Shown one piece after another: positions 40,768 to 49,195 of a stretch of DNA of 64,000 nucleotides. How positions within the stretch are numbered: position 1 is the stretch's first letter; every line of letters starts with the position of its first letter. This DNA comes from Poindextera sp965277425 (GTDB lineage: Bacteria > Pseudomonadota > Alphaproteobacteria > Caulobacterales > Caulobacteraceae). The stretch lies in assembly GCA_965277425.1 (NCBI GenBank), contig CBDICR010000006.1:310001-374000 (forward strand), read 5' to 3'. The position numbers and the translations under genes were made by a program. The notes under the pieces are model-generated. The model saw only the letters and a list, made by a program, of their open reading frames with translations, did no database searches and was not told the origin of the DNA.

Positions 40768-42354
40768 TCAGCCCGCCCGCTTCGCGGACGCCTCGGCGTC
40801 CCAGGTCGCGTCGGTGACTCCCGCCTGGCGCAACAGGGCGCGCTTGGCCTTGCCTGTCGGGGTGCGGGGAATTTCGCCAACGAATTCAATATATCTGGGG
40901 ATCATGAAGCCGGGCAGGAGCGGCTGGAGGAACTGCAGCAGGCTCTCGGGGTCAAGTTCGGCCCCGGCCCGTCTGACCACCATCGCCTTGATGTCGGAAT
41001 CCCATATCCGCGAAGCGACGCCGACCGCGGCGCACTCCGCGACAGCCGGATGGCGAAGGATGGCGTTCTCGACCTCATCCGGAGAGATATTCTCGCCGCG
41101 CCGCCTTATGCGGTCCTCCTTGCGGTCGAGGTAGTAGTAGAATCCCTCCTCATCGCAGGTAAACAGATCGCCCGTGTGGAACCATAGATTACGCCAGGCC
41201 TTGACCGTCTCTTCCGGCCGCCGCCAGTAGCCCTGCATCAGAGTCCAGGGATCGGATGCGCGGATAATCAGCTCCCCGGGCTCCCCGGTGGGGACCTCAT
41301 GGTCGAAGTCGTCCACGATCCGGCACTCATAGCCCGCGCGCAGCTTTCCACAGCTTCGGCTCGGCTCGCTCAGCCAACCCTGCGAAGCGATCGGCGGGCT
41401 GATTTCGGTCATGTTGAACAGGGTCGAGAATCTCAGATCGAGTTTTCGGGCGGCCTGCGCGAAGCTTTCGGGAACCCGCCCCGTGGCCACATATCGAAGC
41501 GGCGTGCCTTCGGCATCCGCCGGCAGGCCCTGCTGGCCCATGAAGGCGAGGAAGGCGGCCATCAGCGAGGCGTAGTTGCATTGGTGCCGTTTCACGTCCT
41601 GCCAGAATTGCGACCCGCTGAAGCGTTCCCGACAGACGATGCGGCCGCGCCTGATGATCGCGTTCACCAGCGCGCCACGGCCCGAGGTGTGGAACATCGG
41701 CCCGGCGCTGTAGGCGACAAGAGGCTCGTCGATATCGTGCAGCGGAGACTGGGGAACGACCTGGCTCCAAGGGACAAGAACGCCTTTGGGGCTGCCCGTG
41801 GTCCCCGAGGTGAAGAGCATGAGCGTGATGTCTTCGGCCCTCGGCCAACCGGCCGCGTCGGTGAAGCGCTCCACGATCGGCGCGGCGCCGGGGTTTGCGT
41901 CAAGGGTCTCGCCGCCGATCGGGCTCAGCCTTTGATCGAGAGGCTCGTCCCCCGATCGTAAGACGAGCAAGACGGGCCGTTCAGGCAGGTCCTGGATGAC
42001 GGCCTCGACGGCCTGGCTGAAGCGCTCATGCACGATGATATGGCTAGGCTCGCAATAGGCGAGCACGCGACCGAGGATAGGCCCCTGATAGTCCAGGTTG
42101 ATCGGCGCCTCGACGGCGCGGAGCCAACCTATGCCGAACCAGGCCGCGACCGCGTCGGCCGAGGTCGGCAGCATGGTGGCGACACGGGCTTGCGCCTTCA
42201 CCCCGTGCGCTCCGAGCGCCTGCGCCCAGTCGAGGCCATGGCGGTGCATCTGCGCGTAGGTCCAGACGGGCTCGTCGACCATTTGGAAAAAGGCGCTTTC
42301 AGGCGTCTCTTCGGCAATAAGCGCCACAGATAAGGGCAACGGAATCTCGGCCAT
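40768..42354 (-). CDS. Acyl-CoA ligase (CaiC/FadK-like AMP-binding)
   Basis: 528 residues. P-loop LFTSGTTGSPKGVLV (about 186-200), FNMTEISPP (about 313), WFHTGDLF (about 395), YYLDRKEDRIRRRGENISPDEVE split as DRKEDRIRRRGENISP (about 411-426), and the catalytic Lys in RTPTGKAKR near the C-terminus. It makes an acyl-CoA from a carboxylic acid and ATP. The GGAGGTCC ribosome site precedes its ATG. It is the third minus-strand gene after the two crotonase-fold genes, with a 109-base gap, probably the same transcript. It is convergent with the IclR gene (34-base gap). Confidence 0.88.
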   Translation of the reverse strand: MAEIPLPLSVALIAEETPESAFFQMVDEPVWTYAQMHRHGLDWAQALGAHGVKAQARVATMLPTSADAVAAWFGIGWLRAVEAPINLDYQGPILGRVLAYCEPSHIIVHERFSQAVEAVIQDLPERPVLLVLRSGDEPLDQRLSPIGGETLDANPGAAPIVERFTDAAGWPRAEDITLMLFTSGTTGSPKGVLVPWSQVVPQSPLHDIDEPLVAYSAGPMFHTSGRGALVNAIIRRGRIVCRERFSGSQFWQDVKRHQCNYASLMAAFLAFMGQQGLPADAEGTPLRYVATGRVPESFAQAARKLDLRFSTLFNMTEISPPIASQGWLSEPSRSCGKLRAGYECRIVDDFDHEVPTGEPGELIIRASDPWTLMQGYWRRPEETVKAWRNLWFHTGDLFTCDEEGFYYYLDRKEDRIRRRGENISPDEVENAILRHPAVAECAAVGVASRIWDSDIKAMVVRRAGAELDPESLLQFLQPLLPGFMIPRYIEFVGEIPRTPTGKAKRALLRQAGVTDATWDAEASAKRAG

Positions 42355-42463
42355 TCAGGACCTCCAAAACGAACGAATGCTTCAACCGGGAGTCACGGTC
42401 CCGACCGGTTAGACAATATAAGAGGCGTTGTCCGACCTTCCGGACGTCCCGAAACGGGGCGGA

Positions 42464-43183
42464 TTAATATGAAAAAGTGGCTTGAGCGTAGGTTTGATCT
42501 AACCCTCTGAGAATATCGCTCTTCACACGGGAGAAGACTTCACCGTCGATTGCGGCGATCCTCAGCAGGAAGTCTCGCGCCGCCTGGCGAAACTGTCCGT
42601 CGCCCGGGTAAAGCCTATGCACGAAGCCGATCTCGGCGGCGCTCTCGCCGCTCATGAGTTCGGCGTTATAGGTCAGGGGCGGCACATAGGTCTGGCCGGC
42701 AAGCCGCGGCAGCTTGTAAGACCATCCCTCGGCGCCCCAGAGGCCGAGATTTATCCGGGGATCGCCGATGCGGCAGCTGGGCGTCGCCAGCCTGAAGTCG
42801 CAGCTGCTGGCATAGTCATAGCCCGCGCCGAGCGCATATCCATGCATGAGGGCGACCGTCGGCTTGGGACTGTCGCGAAAGGCCGATGTGACCTCGTTGA
42901 GCAACAGCGGGCCGATGCCCACGTCCAGCTCGACGCGACGGTGGGCCAGGCGCGCGGGCCAATCGGCGATTCCGTCCCCCTTGATATAGTCCCCGGCGCA
43001 GAAGGCGCGCCCGGCGCCCGACAGGGCGATCACGCCGATCACGGGATCGGCCTCGGCGGCGCGAAGGCCTGTCAGCAGCCCCTCGTGCTGCTCGTGGGAC
43101 AGGGCGTTCAGACGGTCAGGATTGTTCAAAATCATATGACAGATCGGACCGTCATGTTCGATCAGGGGTGAAAGCTCTTCCAC
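42464..43183 (-). CDS. Crotonase-fold protein (enoyl-CoA hydratase/isomerase family), atypical active site
   Basis: 239 residues from the GTG at 43183, two bases after the stop of the preceding gene (TTG at 43189 is an alternative overlapping that stop). The oxyanion-hole elements are seen: RAFCAGDYIKGDG (about 56) and HGYALGAGYDYASSCDFRLAT (split: HGYALGAGYDY, about 109). At the site of the first catalytic Glu (xPExxxG) the sequence is DPRINLG, and I see no Glu at the expected position of the second. CoA-thioester binding seems intact, but hydration activity is doubtful; related folds do isomerisation, ring cleavage, dehalogenation or hydrolysis. It follows its paralogue and precedes the acyl-CoA ligase. 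Confidence 0.85.
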   Translation of the reverse strand: MEELSPLIEHDGPICHMILNNPDRLNALSHEQHEGLLTGLRAAEADPVIGVIALSGAGRAFCAGDYIKGDGIADWPARLAHRRVELDVGIGPLLLNEVTSAFRDSPKPTVALMHGYALGAGYDYASSCDFRLATPSCRIGDPRINLGLWGAEGWSYKLPRLAGQTYVPPLTYNAELMSGESAAEIGFVHRLYPGDGQFRQAARDFLLRIAAIDGEVFSRVKSDILRGLDQTYAQATFSY

Positions 43184-43185
43184 GG

Positions 43186-44013
43186 TCAACGGCCCGTGAA
43201 CTGGGGCGGCCGACGCTCGCGCCAGGCCCTCATGCCTTCGTCCTTGTCCTCGATGACGTTGGTCTGGCGGACGGCGAGGCAATGCATCATCGACGCCTCG
43301 AAGCTCATATCCAGCTGCGCGAGGGTCATCTCCTTCTTTACCGCATAGGATCGGGTCGGCAGCTTCGCCAGCCGGTCAGCCAGGGACATCGCCTCCCCGT
43401 CCAGCACGTCCGGCGCGCAGAGGCGATGGACCAGGCCGATGCGCGCGGCTTCGGCGGCGGACATGGATTCGCCCGTCAGCAGCAGCCACGACGCCCGGGA
43501 AAGCCCGATCAGCCTTGGAAGGACATAGGATATTCCGGTCGCCGCGTGACGCGCCTGCAAAATCCGCGGATCGGCGAACTCGGCGGTCTCGGACGCGACG
43601 CGGAAGTCGCAGACGGAGGCGAGGTCGAGGCCCAGCCCGAAGACGGGGCCTTTGAGGGCGGCGACCACGGGCTTGGCGACGGACCTGACCGTTCGCAGCA
43701 TGTGTTGCTCGACGACCGGAGCCGCGCCATGCGGCCCGGTCGAGTTGCGATGCCTGAACGCAACCGGCCAGGGGCCCATATCCCACGGCGTGTCGCCGAC
43801 GCAAAACCAGTCCCCAACGCCGCTCAGCAGGATGCAGCGCACCGCCTCGTCCTCGCCGCCGGCGGCGACGAGATCGGCGAGCGCCATCATCATCTCGTAA
43901 TTAAGCCCGTTCCGCTCCTTAGGCCGGTTCAGCGAGATGTGAAGAATACCCGCCTGCACTCGGCTTAGAACAAACGGACTTGCCGAGCCGATGACGGGCG
44001 AAGGGTCTTGCAT
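43186..44013 (-). CDS. Crotonase-fold protein (enoyl-CoA hydratase/isomerase family), atypical active site
   Basis: 275 residues from the ATG at 44013, preceded by a GGGAGA ribosome site; the frame stays open to 44298 but without family similarity. The crotonase core includes ISLNRPKERNGLN (about 30), WFCVGDTPWDMG (about 72) and GPVFGLGLDLASVCDFRVAS (about 121). The first catalytic Glu is replaced in DPRILQ; the second position appears to be Trp in SRASWLLLTGES. It shares the DPRI signature with its downstream neighbour, so the pair may have evolved together for one pathway. Fused distance of 2 bases implies translational coupling. Confidence 0.85.
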   Translation of the reverse strand: MQDPSPVIGSASPFVLSRVQAGILHISLNRPKERNGLNYEMMMALADLVAAGGEDEAVRCILLSGVGDWFCVGDTPWDMGPWPVAFRHRNSTGPHGAAPVVEQHMLRTVRSVAKPVVAALKGPVFGLGLDLASVCDFRVASETAEFADPRILQARHAATGISYVLPRLIGLSRASWLLLTGESMSAAEAARIGLVHRLCAPDVLDGEAMSLADRLAKLPTRSYAVKKEMTLAQLDMSFEASMMHCLAVRQTNVIEDKDEGMRAWRERRPPQFTGR

Positions 44014-44405
44014 GAGCGTCTCCCGCTGGTCGAGCAGCGCTCTTCGGCGGCCCTTTTCATCGACTAGAGCCGGCGTGACGCCTCGCGCAAGATCGCAGGG
44101 CCTCCATTTCATTCTATGGAACAGACGCGCGTCCACGGCCGGACCTGCGCCGCTTTGAACCGAGACCACGTCAGGCAGCCACGGCGCTCCGCCGAATATC
44201 GGGTTCGCCGCAGCCCGCGCGCTTGCACCGTAAGTTGTCGAGCGAAAACGCCAGTCCGCTGGGTTGTTTATCGTTTCCAGCATTCCAATTTCAGACAATG
44301 GAATAGTTGAATATCCCTCGCCCCATCACTTGACCGGACAGAGAGCGAGAGATCATTCCTAGCAAAATATAAGAAACGGCTACCGCACCCTAGGGGGGAC
44401 GTGCA
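44014..44405. promoter_or_regulatory. Divergent crotonase/TonB-receptor regulatory region with TTCCA/TGGAA half-sites
   Basis: 392 bases, no gene accepted. TTCCAGCA (44275-44282), ATTCCA (44282-44287) and TGGAAT (44299-44304) cluster about 100 bases before the receptor ATG. TTCCAGCA is identical to the left half of the iclR palindrome at 39926, so this is a candidate IclR-family site. The minus-strand frame of the crotonase gene stays open through 44298, but the region shows no recognisable protein. Confidence 0.45.
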
Positions 44406-47063
44406 ATGAATTCTCTCAGCTTCCGCTTGGCTTGCTCAAGCAGCTATCTGGTTTTCTCTTCTCTTGTTGGCGCAGCGGTGCTGGCGGCCTCGCCGGTCGA
44501 GGCTCAAGCCCAGAGCGCCGCCGCCGCGGGGCCGACCCAAGCCGCGCCCGTCACATCCCAGGCGCAAGCCGGCGACGCCGCCTCCGGCGCCGGAGCCATT
44601 GTGGTGACGGCCCGGCTGCGTAAGGAGAATATCGAGAAGGTGCCGGTGGCGGTTACATACCTAAGCACCAAACAACTCCAAACCCAGCAGATCCTGAAAT
44701 ATACAGACCTGCAGAGGCAGGTGCCCGGGCTCACGGTGCCCACCAGCTATGCCAGCGGCGTTCAAAGCATCTATATTCGCGGCTACGCCGCCACCACCTA
44801 TTTTTCCGAAGTCCCCGCGCCGCTCAACGGCACAAACACGATCTTGGGGGCGATCAACCCTCTTTACGACATTTCATCGATCCAGGTCTTGAAGGGGCCG
44901 CAAGGCACCCTGTTCGGCGCCACCAGCCTGGGCGGGGCGGTCCTGATCACCCCCACCCACCCGAACCTGCACGAATACCAGGGCGGCATCGATCTCCTGG
45001 AAGGCAATTTGGGGCTAAGCAACTTCAACGCCTACCTCAACATCCCGCTGGTGGACGACCAACTCGCCGTCCGCGTCGCCGTTGAACGTCAGCACACGGA
45101 CGGCTACACCCAGGTGATCGGATCCAACACCAAGCTGGATGAGGTCAACAACGAAGGCGGCAGGTTCAGCATAGACTGGCGCCCGGACAACGGACGATTC
45201 GAGAACTATACGCTGGCCACCGTCTACAACGAGAACGAAACACCGGCCTCGCGGATGGTCGGCGGTCTGAACCCCGGCAACGCCTATTTCAATCTTCCGT
45301 CTTCAACGGCCACCCCTGCGGGCGCCGCGGCCGGCACGCAATATTACGGCGCGATCTGCGCCGGCGCCGTCGCGAACAAGCTCTCCCCGGACATCACTAC
45401 GTGTGAAAATCAACACCTTGGCGTTCTCGCGGCCACGGTCGCCAACCTCAAGCAGGAAGCGGCGCGGGTGGCCGCAGGCGGCAAAAATGATCGCGAAGAA
45501 GAAATGAGCATAAACCCTGCGCTTCCGATCGTGCAGCAGGCCAACAATATCTCCCTGACAGACATAACCACGTTCGACGTCGGGAAATTTGGTCCTCTCG
45601 ATATAAGCGTAAAGAACATATTCAATTACTTTTTATTCAAAGACATAACCTCGACGTGGGTCGCTCAGGATACCTATGATTATTCCACATACGGAGGGAC
45701 GACAGGCTACATCAAATCTGTTTACGGTCAGCCCGGACTTATTACCGAAGGGGGATATAACCAAAGATATTCCGACGAGTTTCAGATCCACGGCGACGTG
45801 GACAAGACCTTGCTCGTCTGGGTGCTGGGGGCCTATGCGCTCGGCGCGCCATCTCCGGAAAACCTGCTCGGCGGCAGTAACTTCAACCTGACCTATGCTG
45901 GAGCCAATACGCAGAATTTCGGTTTCGTGTATGCGGGGACCTATAATCTTGGCGGATGGGCCACCCAATACGGCGAATACGCTCAAGCCACGCTCGACAT
46001 GGGCTGGCTTGTGAAAGGGCTGCATTTCACGGCCGGGGTCCGCGACAATCAGAGCCTGACGGTGACGGACACCGCCCCGGCGACCTACAACTACGCCGCG
46101 GGCACGGCCGGCCCGGGCGTTGAGAGTCGCCTCAAAAGCGTGAGCGACGGCCTCGGTTGGACCTTCGCGCTGGATTATCAAGTCACGGATGACCTTTTGC
46201 TTTACGCGACCAACCGCCGCGCCTTTATACCGGGCGGCGTGAACCCTTTCACCGCGGTGAATGTAGGGCTGCCCGACTATACGTCCACCTATCAGCCGAC
46301 CCTCTTAACCGACTACGAAATCGGTACAAAGTATGAATTTGAGCTTGGTCAGATGAGAGGCCGACTGAATCTGGATGCTTACCACGACACGTTTAATGAC
46401 ATCGTTGTGCCCATCATAGGTTACACGGTGGCCGGCGGGTTGGTCAGCTATAACGAGAACGCCGCAAACGCAGTAAAACAGGGCGTTGAAGTGGACCTCG
46501 ATCTATTTCCTGTACATAACCTTGAAATACAGGCCTCCTACGCCTATCAGGATGCTCACTACGTTAAATACTACGCTTCGGATCCGCTCAGCATTGCAAA
46601 AATTGGCAATCCGCTGTGCAACCTTGCGCATTCGACAGCGACGACCTGTATCCTCAACCTGGACTCCAATCCGCTCTATACGAGCCCGGCCAATCAGTTG
46701 AACCTCAGCCTGCTTTACACGCTTCCGCTGAAGGAAAGCGATGGCACGCTGGTCGCGGACTTGACGGTCTCCGGTCAAAGCCAGTCCTGGTTCAGCTCGA
46801 ACGGCGCGCGAGATGTGCAGGCCTTCGGATCGCAGATTGCCTCGGCGGTCTCTCAGGCGCCCTACGCGACGGTCAACGCGCGTTTGGATTGGAGCCATAT
46901 CCTCGGCTCCAATGTCGAGGGCGCTCTGTTCGTCAACAACCTGACCGACGCGCTTTACAAGGACGGGGGCTTCGACTCGCTGGCCACCCTTGGCGTTGCG
47001 AGCGTGAATTTCGCCCCGCCTCGCACCTTCGGGGTCGAGCTGACCTATCGCTTCGGGGGTTAG
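44406..47063 (+). CDS. TonB-dependent outer-membrane receptor
   Basis: 885 residues. A signal peptide ends near ASPVEAQAQ (about 36). Plug: AIVVTARLRKENIEKVPVAVT (split: AIVVTARLRKENIEK), LQRQVPGLTVP, SIYIRGYA and IQVLKGPQGTLFGATSLGGAVL (split: VLKGPQGTLFGATSLGGA). A long barrel ends with FGVELTYRFGG; the aromatic is third from the end. An AGGGGGGA ribosome site precedes the ATG. It lies divergent to the crotonase genes and within reach of the IclR regulator, so it probably imports the compound degraded by the ligase/crotonase pathway. Central segments (about 45540-45820) are lower in GC, perhaps reflecting the variable ligand-binding loops. Confidence 0.9.
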   Translation: MNSLSFRLACSSSYLVFSSLVGAAVLAASPVEAQAQSAAAAGPTQAAPVTSQAQAGDAASGAGAIVVTARLRKENIEKVPVAVTYLSTKQLQTQQILKYTDLQRQVPGLTVPTSYASGVQSIYIRGYAATTYFSEVPAPLNGTNTILGAINPLYDISSIQVLKGPQGTLFGATSLGGAVLITPTHPNLHEYQGGIDLLEGNLGLSNFNAYLNIPLVDDQLAVRVAVERQHTDGYTQVIGSNTKLDEVNNEGGRFSIDWRPDNGRFENYTLATVYNENETPASRMVGGLNPGNAYFNLPSSTATPAGAAAGTQYYGAICAGAVANKLSPDITTCENQHLGVLAATVANLKQEAARVAAGGKNDREEEMSINPALPIVQQANNISLTDITTFDVGKFGPLDISVKNIFNYFLFKDITSTWVAQDTYDYSTYGGTTGYIKSVYGQPGLITEGGYNQRYSDEFQIHGDVDKTLLVWVLGAYALGAPSPENLLGGSNFNLTYAGANTQNFGFVYAGTYNLGGWATQYGEYAQATLDMGWLVKGLHFTAGVRDNQSLTVTDTAPATYNYAAGTAGPGVESRLKSVSDGLGWTFALDYQVTDDLLLYATNRRAFIPGGVNPFTAVNVGLPDYTSTYQPTLLTDYEIGTKYEFELGQMRGRLNLDAYHDTFNDIVVPIIGYTVAGGLVSYNENAANAVKQGVEVDLDLFPVHNLEIQASYAYQDAHYVKYYASDPLSIAKIGNPLCNLAHSTATTCILNLDSNPLYTSPANQLNLSLLYTLPLKESDGTLVADLTVSGQSQSWFSSNGARDVQAFGSQIASAVSQAPYATVNARLDWSHILGSNVEGALFVNNLTDALYKDGGFDSLATLGVASVNFAPPRTFGVELTYRFGG

Positions 47064-47106
47064 GGAACCGGCCCTGTTCCGGCCGGATGGTAGCGGGCGA
47101 GTCGGC

Positions 47107-48012
47107 CTAGGCGCGGGCGGCCCGCGCCGCCGCAACCTCGGGATCCTCGGCCAGGTCGCCAAGATACCGATAATAGGGCGCGTTCGGTCGGGCGGCGGCC
47201 AGCGCGCGAAGCTGCGCCGCCTCGATATAGCCCATGCGGTAGGCGACCTCCTCGACACAGCCGATCTTCAGCCCCTGGCGCGCTTCGATGGCGCGGACGA
47301 ACTCGCTGGCCTGCACCATGGAATCGTGGGTGCCGGTATCGAGCCAGGCCAGGCCGCGCCCCAGGCGCTCGACCTGAAGCTCGCCGGCGTCCAGATAGCG
47401 CTGGATCAGATGGGTGATCTCGGTCTCGCCCCGGGCCGAGGGCTTCAATGCGCGGGCGAACTGGCTGGCGCGGCCGTCGAAGACATAGAGGCCGGTGACG
47501 ACGATGTTGGACTTCGGCCGTTCGGGTTTCTCGGCAATGGCGACAACGCGACCTTCGGCGTCGAATTCGATGACGCCATAGCGCTCCGGGTCGCGGACCT
47601 GATAGCCGAAGACGGTCGCCCCGCGTTCCTGGCGCGCGACCGCCTGCAGTGTCTGGGCGAACAGGTGGCCGAAGAAGATGTTGTCGCCGAGCGCCATGAG
47701 GCTGGGCTCGCCGGCCAGGAAATCCTCGGCCAGCACATAGGCTTCCGGCAGGCCGTTCGGCCGCGACTGCTCGATATAGGTCAGGCTGAGGCCCAGGCGC
47801 GTTCCGTCGCCGAGCAGGCGCCGGAAGGCCGGCTGGTCGTCCGGGGTGGTGATGATCGCGATGTCGCGCACGCCGGCCAGCATCAGCACCGACAGCGGGT
47901 AGTAGATCATCGGCTTGTCGTAGACCGGCAGAAGCTGTTTGGAGACCGCCAGGGTCAGCGGGTGCAGACGCGTGCCGGCGCCGCCGGCCAGGATGATCCC
48001 GCGCCGGGTCAT
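47107..48012 (-). CDS. rfbA: Glucose-1-phosphate thymidylyltransferase
   Basis: 301 residues from the ATG at 48012, which overlaps the rfbB stop in ATGA. Nucleotidyltransferase signature GGAGTRLHPLT (about 9-19), KPMIYYPLSVLMLAG (about 33-47), GLPEAYVLAEDFL, LGDNIFFG and the C-terminal DTGTHDSMVQA are RfbA/RmlA marks. It makes dTDP-glucose from glucose-1-phosphate and dTTP, the first step to dTDP-6-deoxy sugars. Order on the minus strand is rfbB then rfbA; rfbC and rfbD do not follow. Confidence 0.93.
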   Translation of the reverse strand: MTRRGIILAGGAGTRLHPLTLAVSKQLLPVYDKPMIYYPLSVLMLAGVRDIAIITTPDDQPAFRRLLGDGTRLGLSLTYIEQSRPNGLPEAYVLAEDFLAGEPSLMALGDNIFFGHLFAQTLQAVARQERGATVFGYQVRDPERYGVIEFDAEGRVVAIAEKPERPKSNIVVTGLYVFDGRASQFARALKPSARGETEITHLIQRYLDAGELQVERLGRGLAWLDTGTHDSMVQASEFVRAIEARQGLKIGCVEEVAYRMGYIEAAQLRALAAARPNAPYYRYLGDLAEDPEVAAARAARA

Positions 48013-49073
48013 TCCGCCGCCACCGCCGCGGCCAGGCCGAGCCGCGCCGGCGCAAAGCCGCGCTCGCGGATGCGGGTCCACCAGCCGGGATTGTTCAGAT
48101 ACCAGCGCGCGGTGCGCTCCAGCCCCTCGCCGAATTCGGTGTGCGGCGTCCAGCCGAGTTCGCGGCGCAGCTTGGCGGCGTCGAGCGCGTAGCGGAAGTC
48201 GTGGCCCGGCCGGTCGGTCACGCTGCGGATCAGCTTGGCGTGCGGGCCGGCCTGGCGCGGGCGCAGCGCGTCGAGATGGCCGCACAGGCGCATCACCACC
48301 TCGCGGTTGGAGACCTCCATTTCGCCGCTGACGGCATAGGTCTCGCCCGGCCGGCCCTTTTCCAGAACCGCGAGCAGGGCCTCGGCATGGTCGTCGACGA
48401 ACAGCCAATCACGGACATTGGCGCCGTCGCCATAGAGCGGGATGGGCCGATCCTCGATGGCGCTCAGGATCACCACCGGGATCAGTTTCTCGGGGAATTG
48501 ATATGGGCCGTAGTTGTTGCAGGCGCTGGTGACCAGCACCGGCAGGCCGAAGGTGCGGCCCCAGGCGCGCACCAGATGGTCGGAGGCGGCCTTGCTGGCC
48601 GAATAGGGCGAGCTCGGATCATAGGCGCTGGCTTCGCTGAACCGGCCCCCCGCGCCCAAGGCTCCGAACACCTCGTCGGTGGAGACGTGATGGAAGCGGA
48701 AACGGTCGCGCCGTTCGCCGTTAAGTCCTTCGAAATAGCGCCGCGCGGCCTCAAGCAGCACGGCGGTCCCGACCACATTGGTCTCGACAAAGGCCATCGG
48801 CCCGTCGATCGAACGATCCACGTGGGATTCGGCCGCCAGGTGCAGCACCGCTTCGGGCTGGTGGCGGGCGAAGACGGCCGCCATCGCCGCGGCGTCGCGG
48901 ATGTCGACCGGCTCGAAGGCATAGCGTGGGCTGTTATCGACGCCGGCGAGATTCTCCAGATTGGCGCTGTAGGCGAGACAATCGACATTGACGACGGCCA
49001 GTCCCAGACCGATCGCCGCCCGCACCACCACCGAGCCGATGAAACCGGCCCCGCCCGTCACCAGAAGCTTCAT
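48009..49073 (-). CDS. rfbB: dTDP-glucose 4,6-dehydratase
   Basis: 354 residues from the ATG at 49073 (a TTG upstream is ignored). NAD motif GGAGFIGS (about 8-15), ESHVDRSIDGP (about 81-91), STDEVFGALG with the catalytic Asp-Glu (about 132-134), and YSASKAASDH with Tyr-x3-Lys (about 158-162). It converts dTDP-glucose to dTDP-4-keto-6-deoxyglucose. Absence of rfbCD suggests the keto sugar goes elsewhere, for instance to the DegT aminotransferase of the neighbouring operon (inference). It is divergent from the glycosyltransferase gene. Confidence 0.93.
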   Translation of the reverse strand: MKLLVTGGAGFIGSVVVRAAIGLGLAVVNVDCLAYSANLENLAGVDNSPRYAFEPVDIRDAAAMAAVFARHQPEAVLHLAAESHVDRSIDGPMAFVETNVVGTAVLLEAARRYFEGLNGERRDRFRFHHVSTDEVFGALGAGGRFSEASAYDPSSPYSASKAASDHLVRAWGRTFGLPVLVTSACNNYGPYQFPEKLIPVVILSAIEDRPIPLYGDGANVRDWLFVDDHAEALLAVLEKGRPGETYAVSGEMEVSNREVVMRLCGHLDALRPRQAGPHAKLIRSVTDRPGHDFRYALDAAKLRRELGWTPHTEFGEGLERTARWYLNNPGWWTRIRERGFAPARLGLAAAVAAE

Positions 49074-49180
49074 GCGGCCCAAGTCTCCCGCCCGACGACG
49101 GGAGATAGGGGCAAACGGCTTAAGGCCCGATTAACCATGGGAATCCATGCTCGGCGCAGCCGCGCGCCGATACGGATGAA

Positions 49181-49195
49181 GCGGGAGGTTCCCGC
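49181..49195 (+). promoter_or_regulatory. Hairpin hiding the Shine-Dalgarno of the OGT-like gene
   Basis: GCGGGA-GGT-TCCCGC forms a perfect 6-bp stem with a 3-base loop and ends directly at the ATG (49196). The ribosome site GGGAGG (49183-49188) is inside the 5' arm and loop, so folding would hinder initiation. Possible thermosensor-like or translation-rate control. Confidence 0.5.

Noticed and set aside
44014..44298. N-terminal extension of the crotonase gene (95 codons)
   Set aside because: The frame is open, but the ribosome site is before 44013 and the extension covers the regulatory region; family length fits the shorter form.
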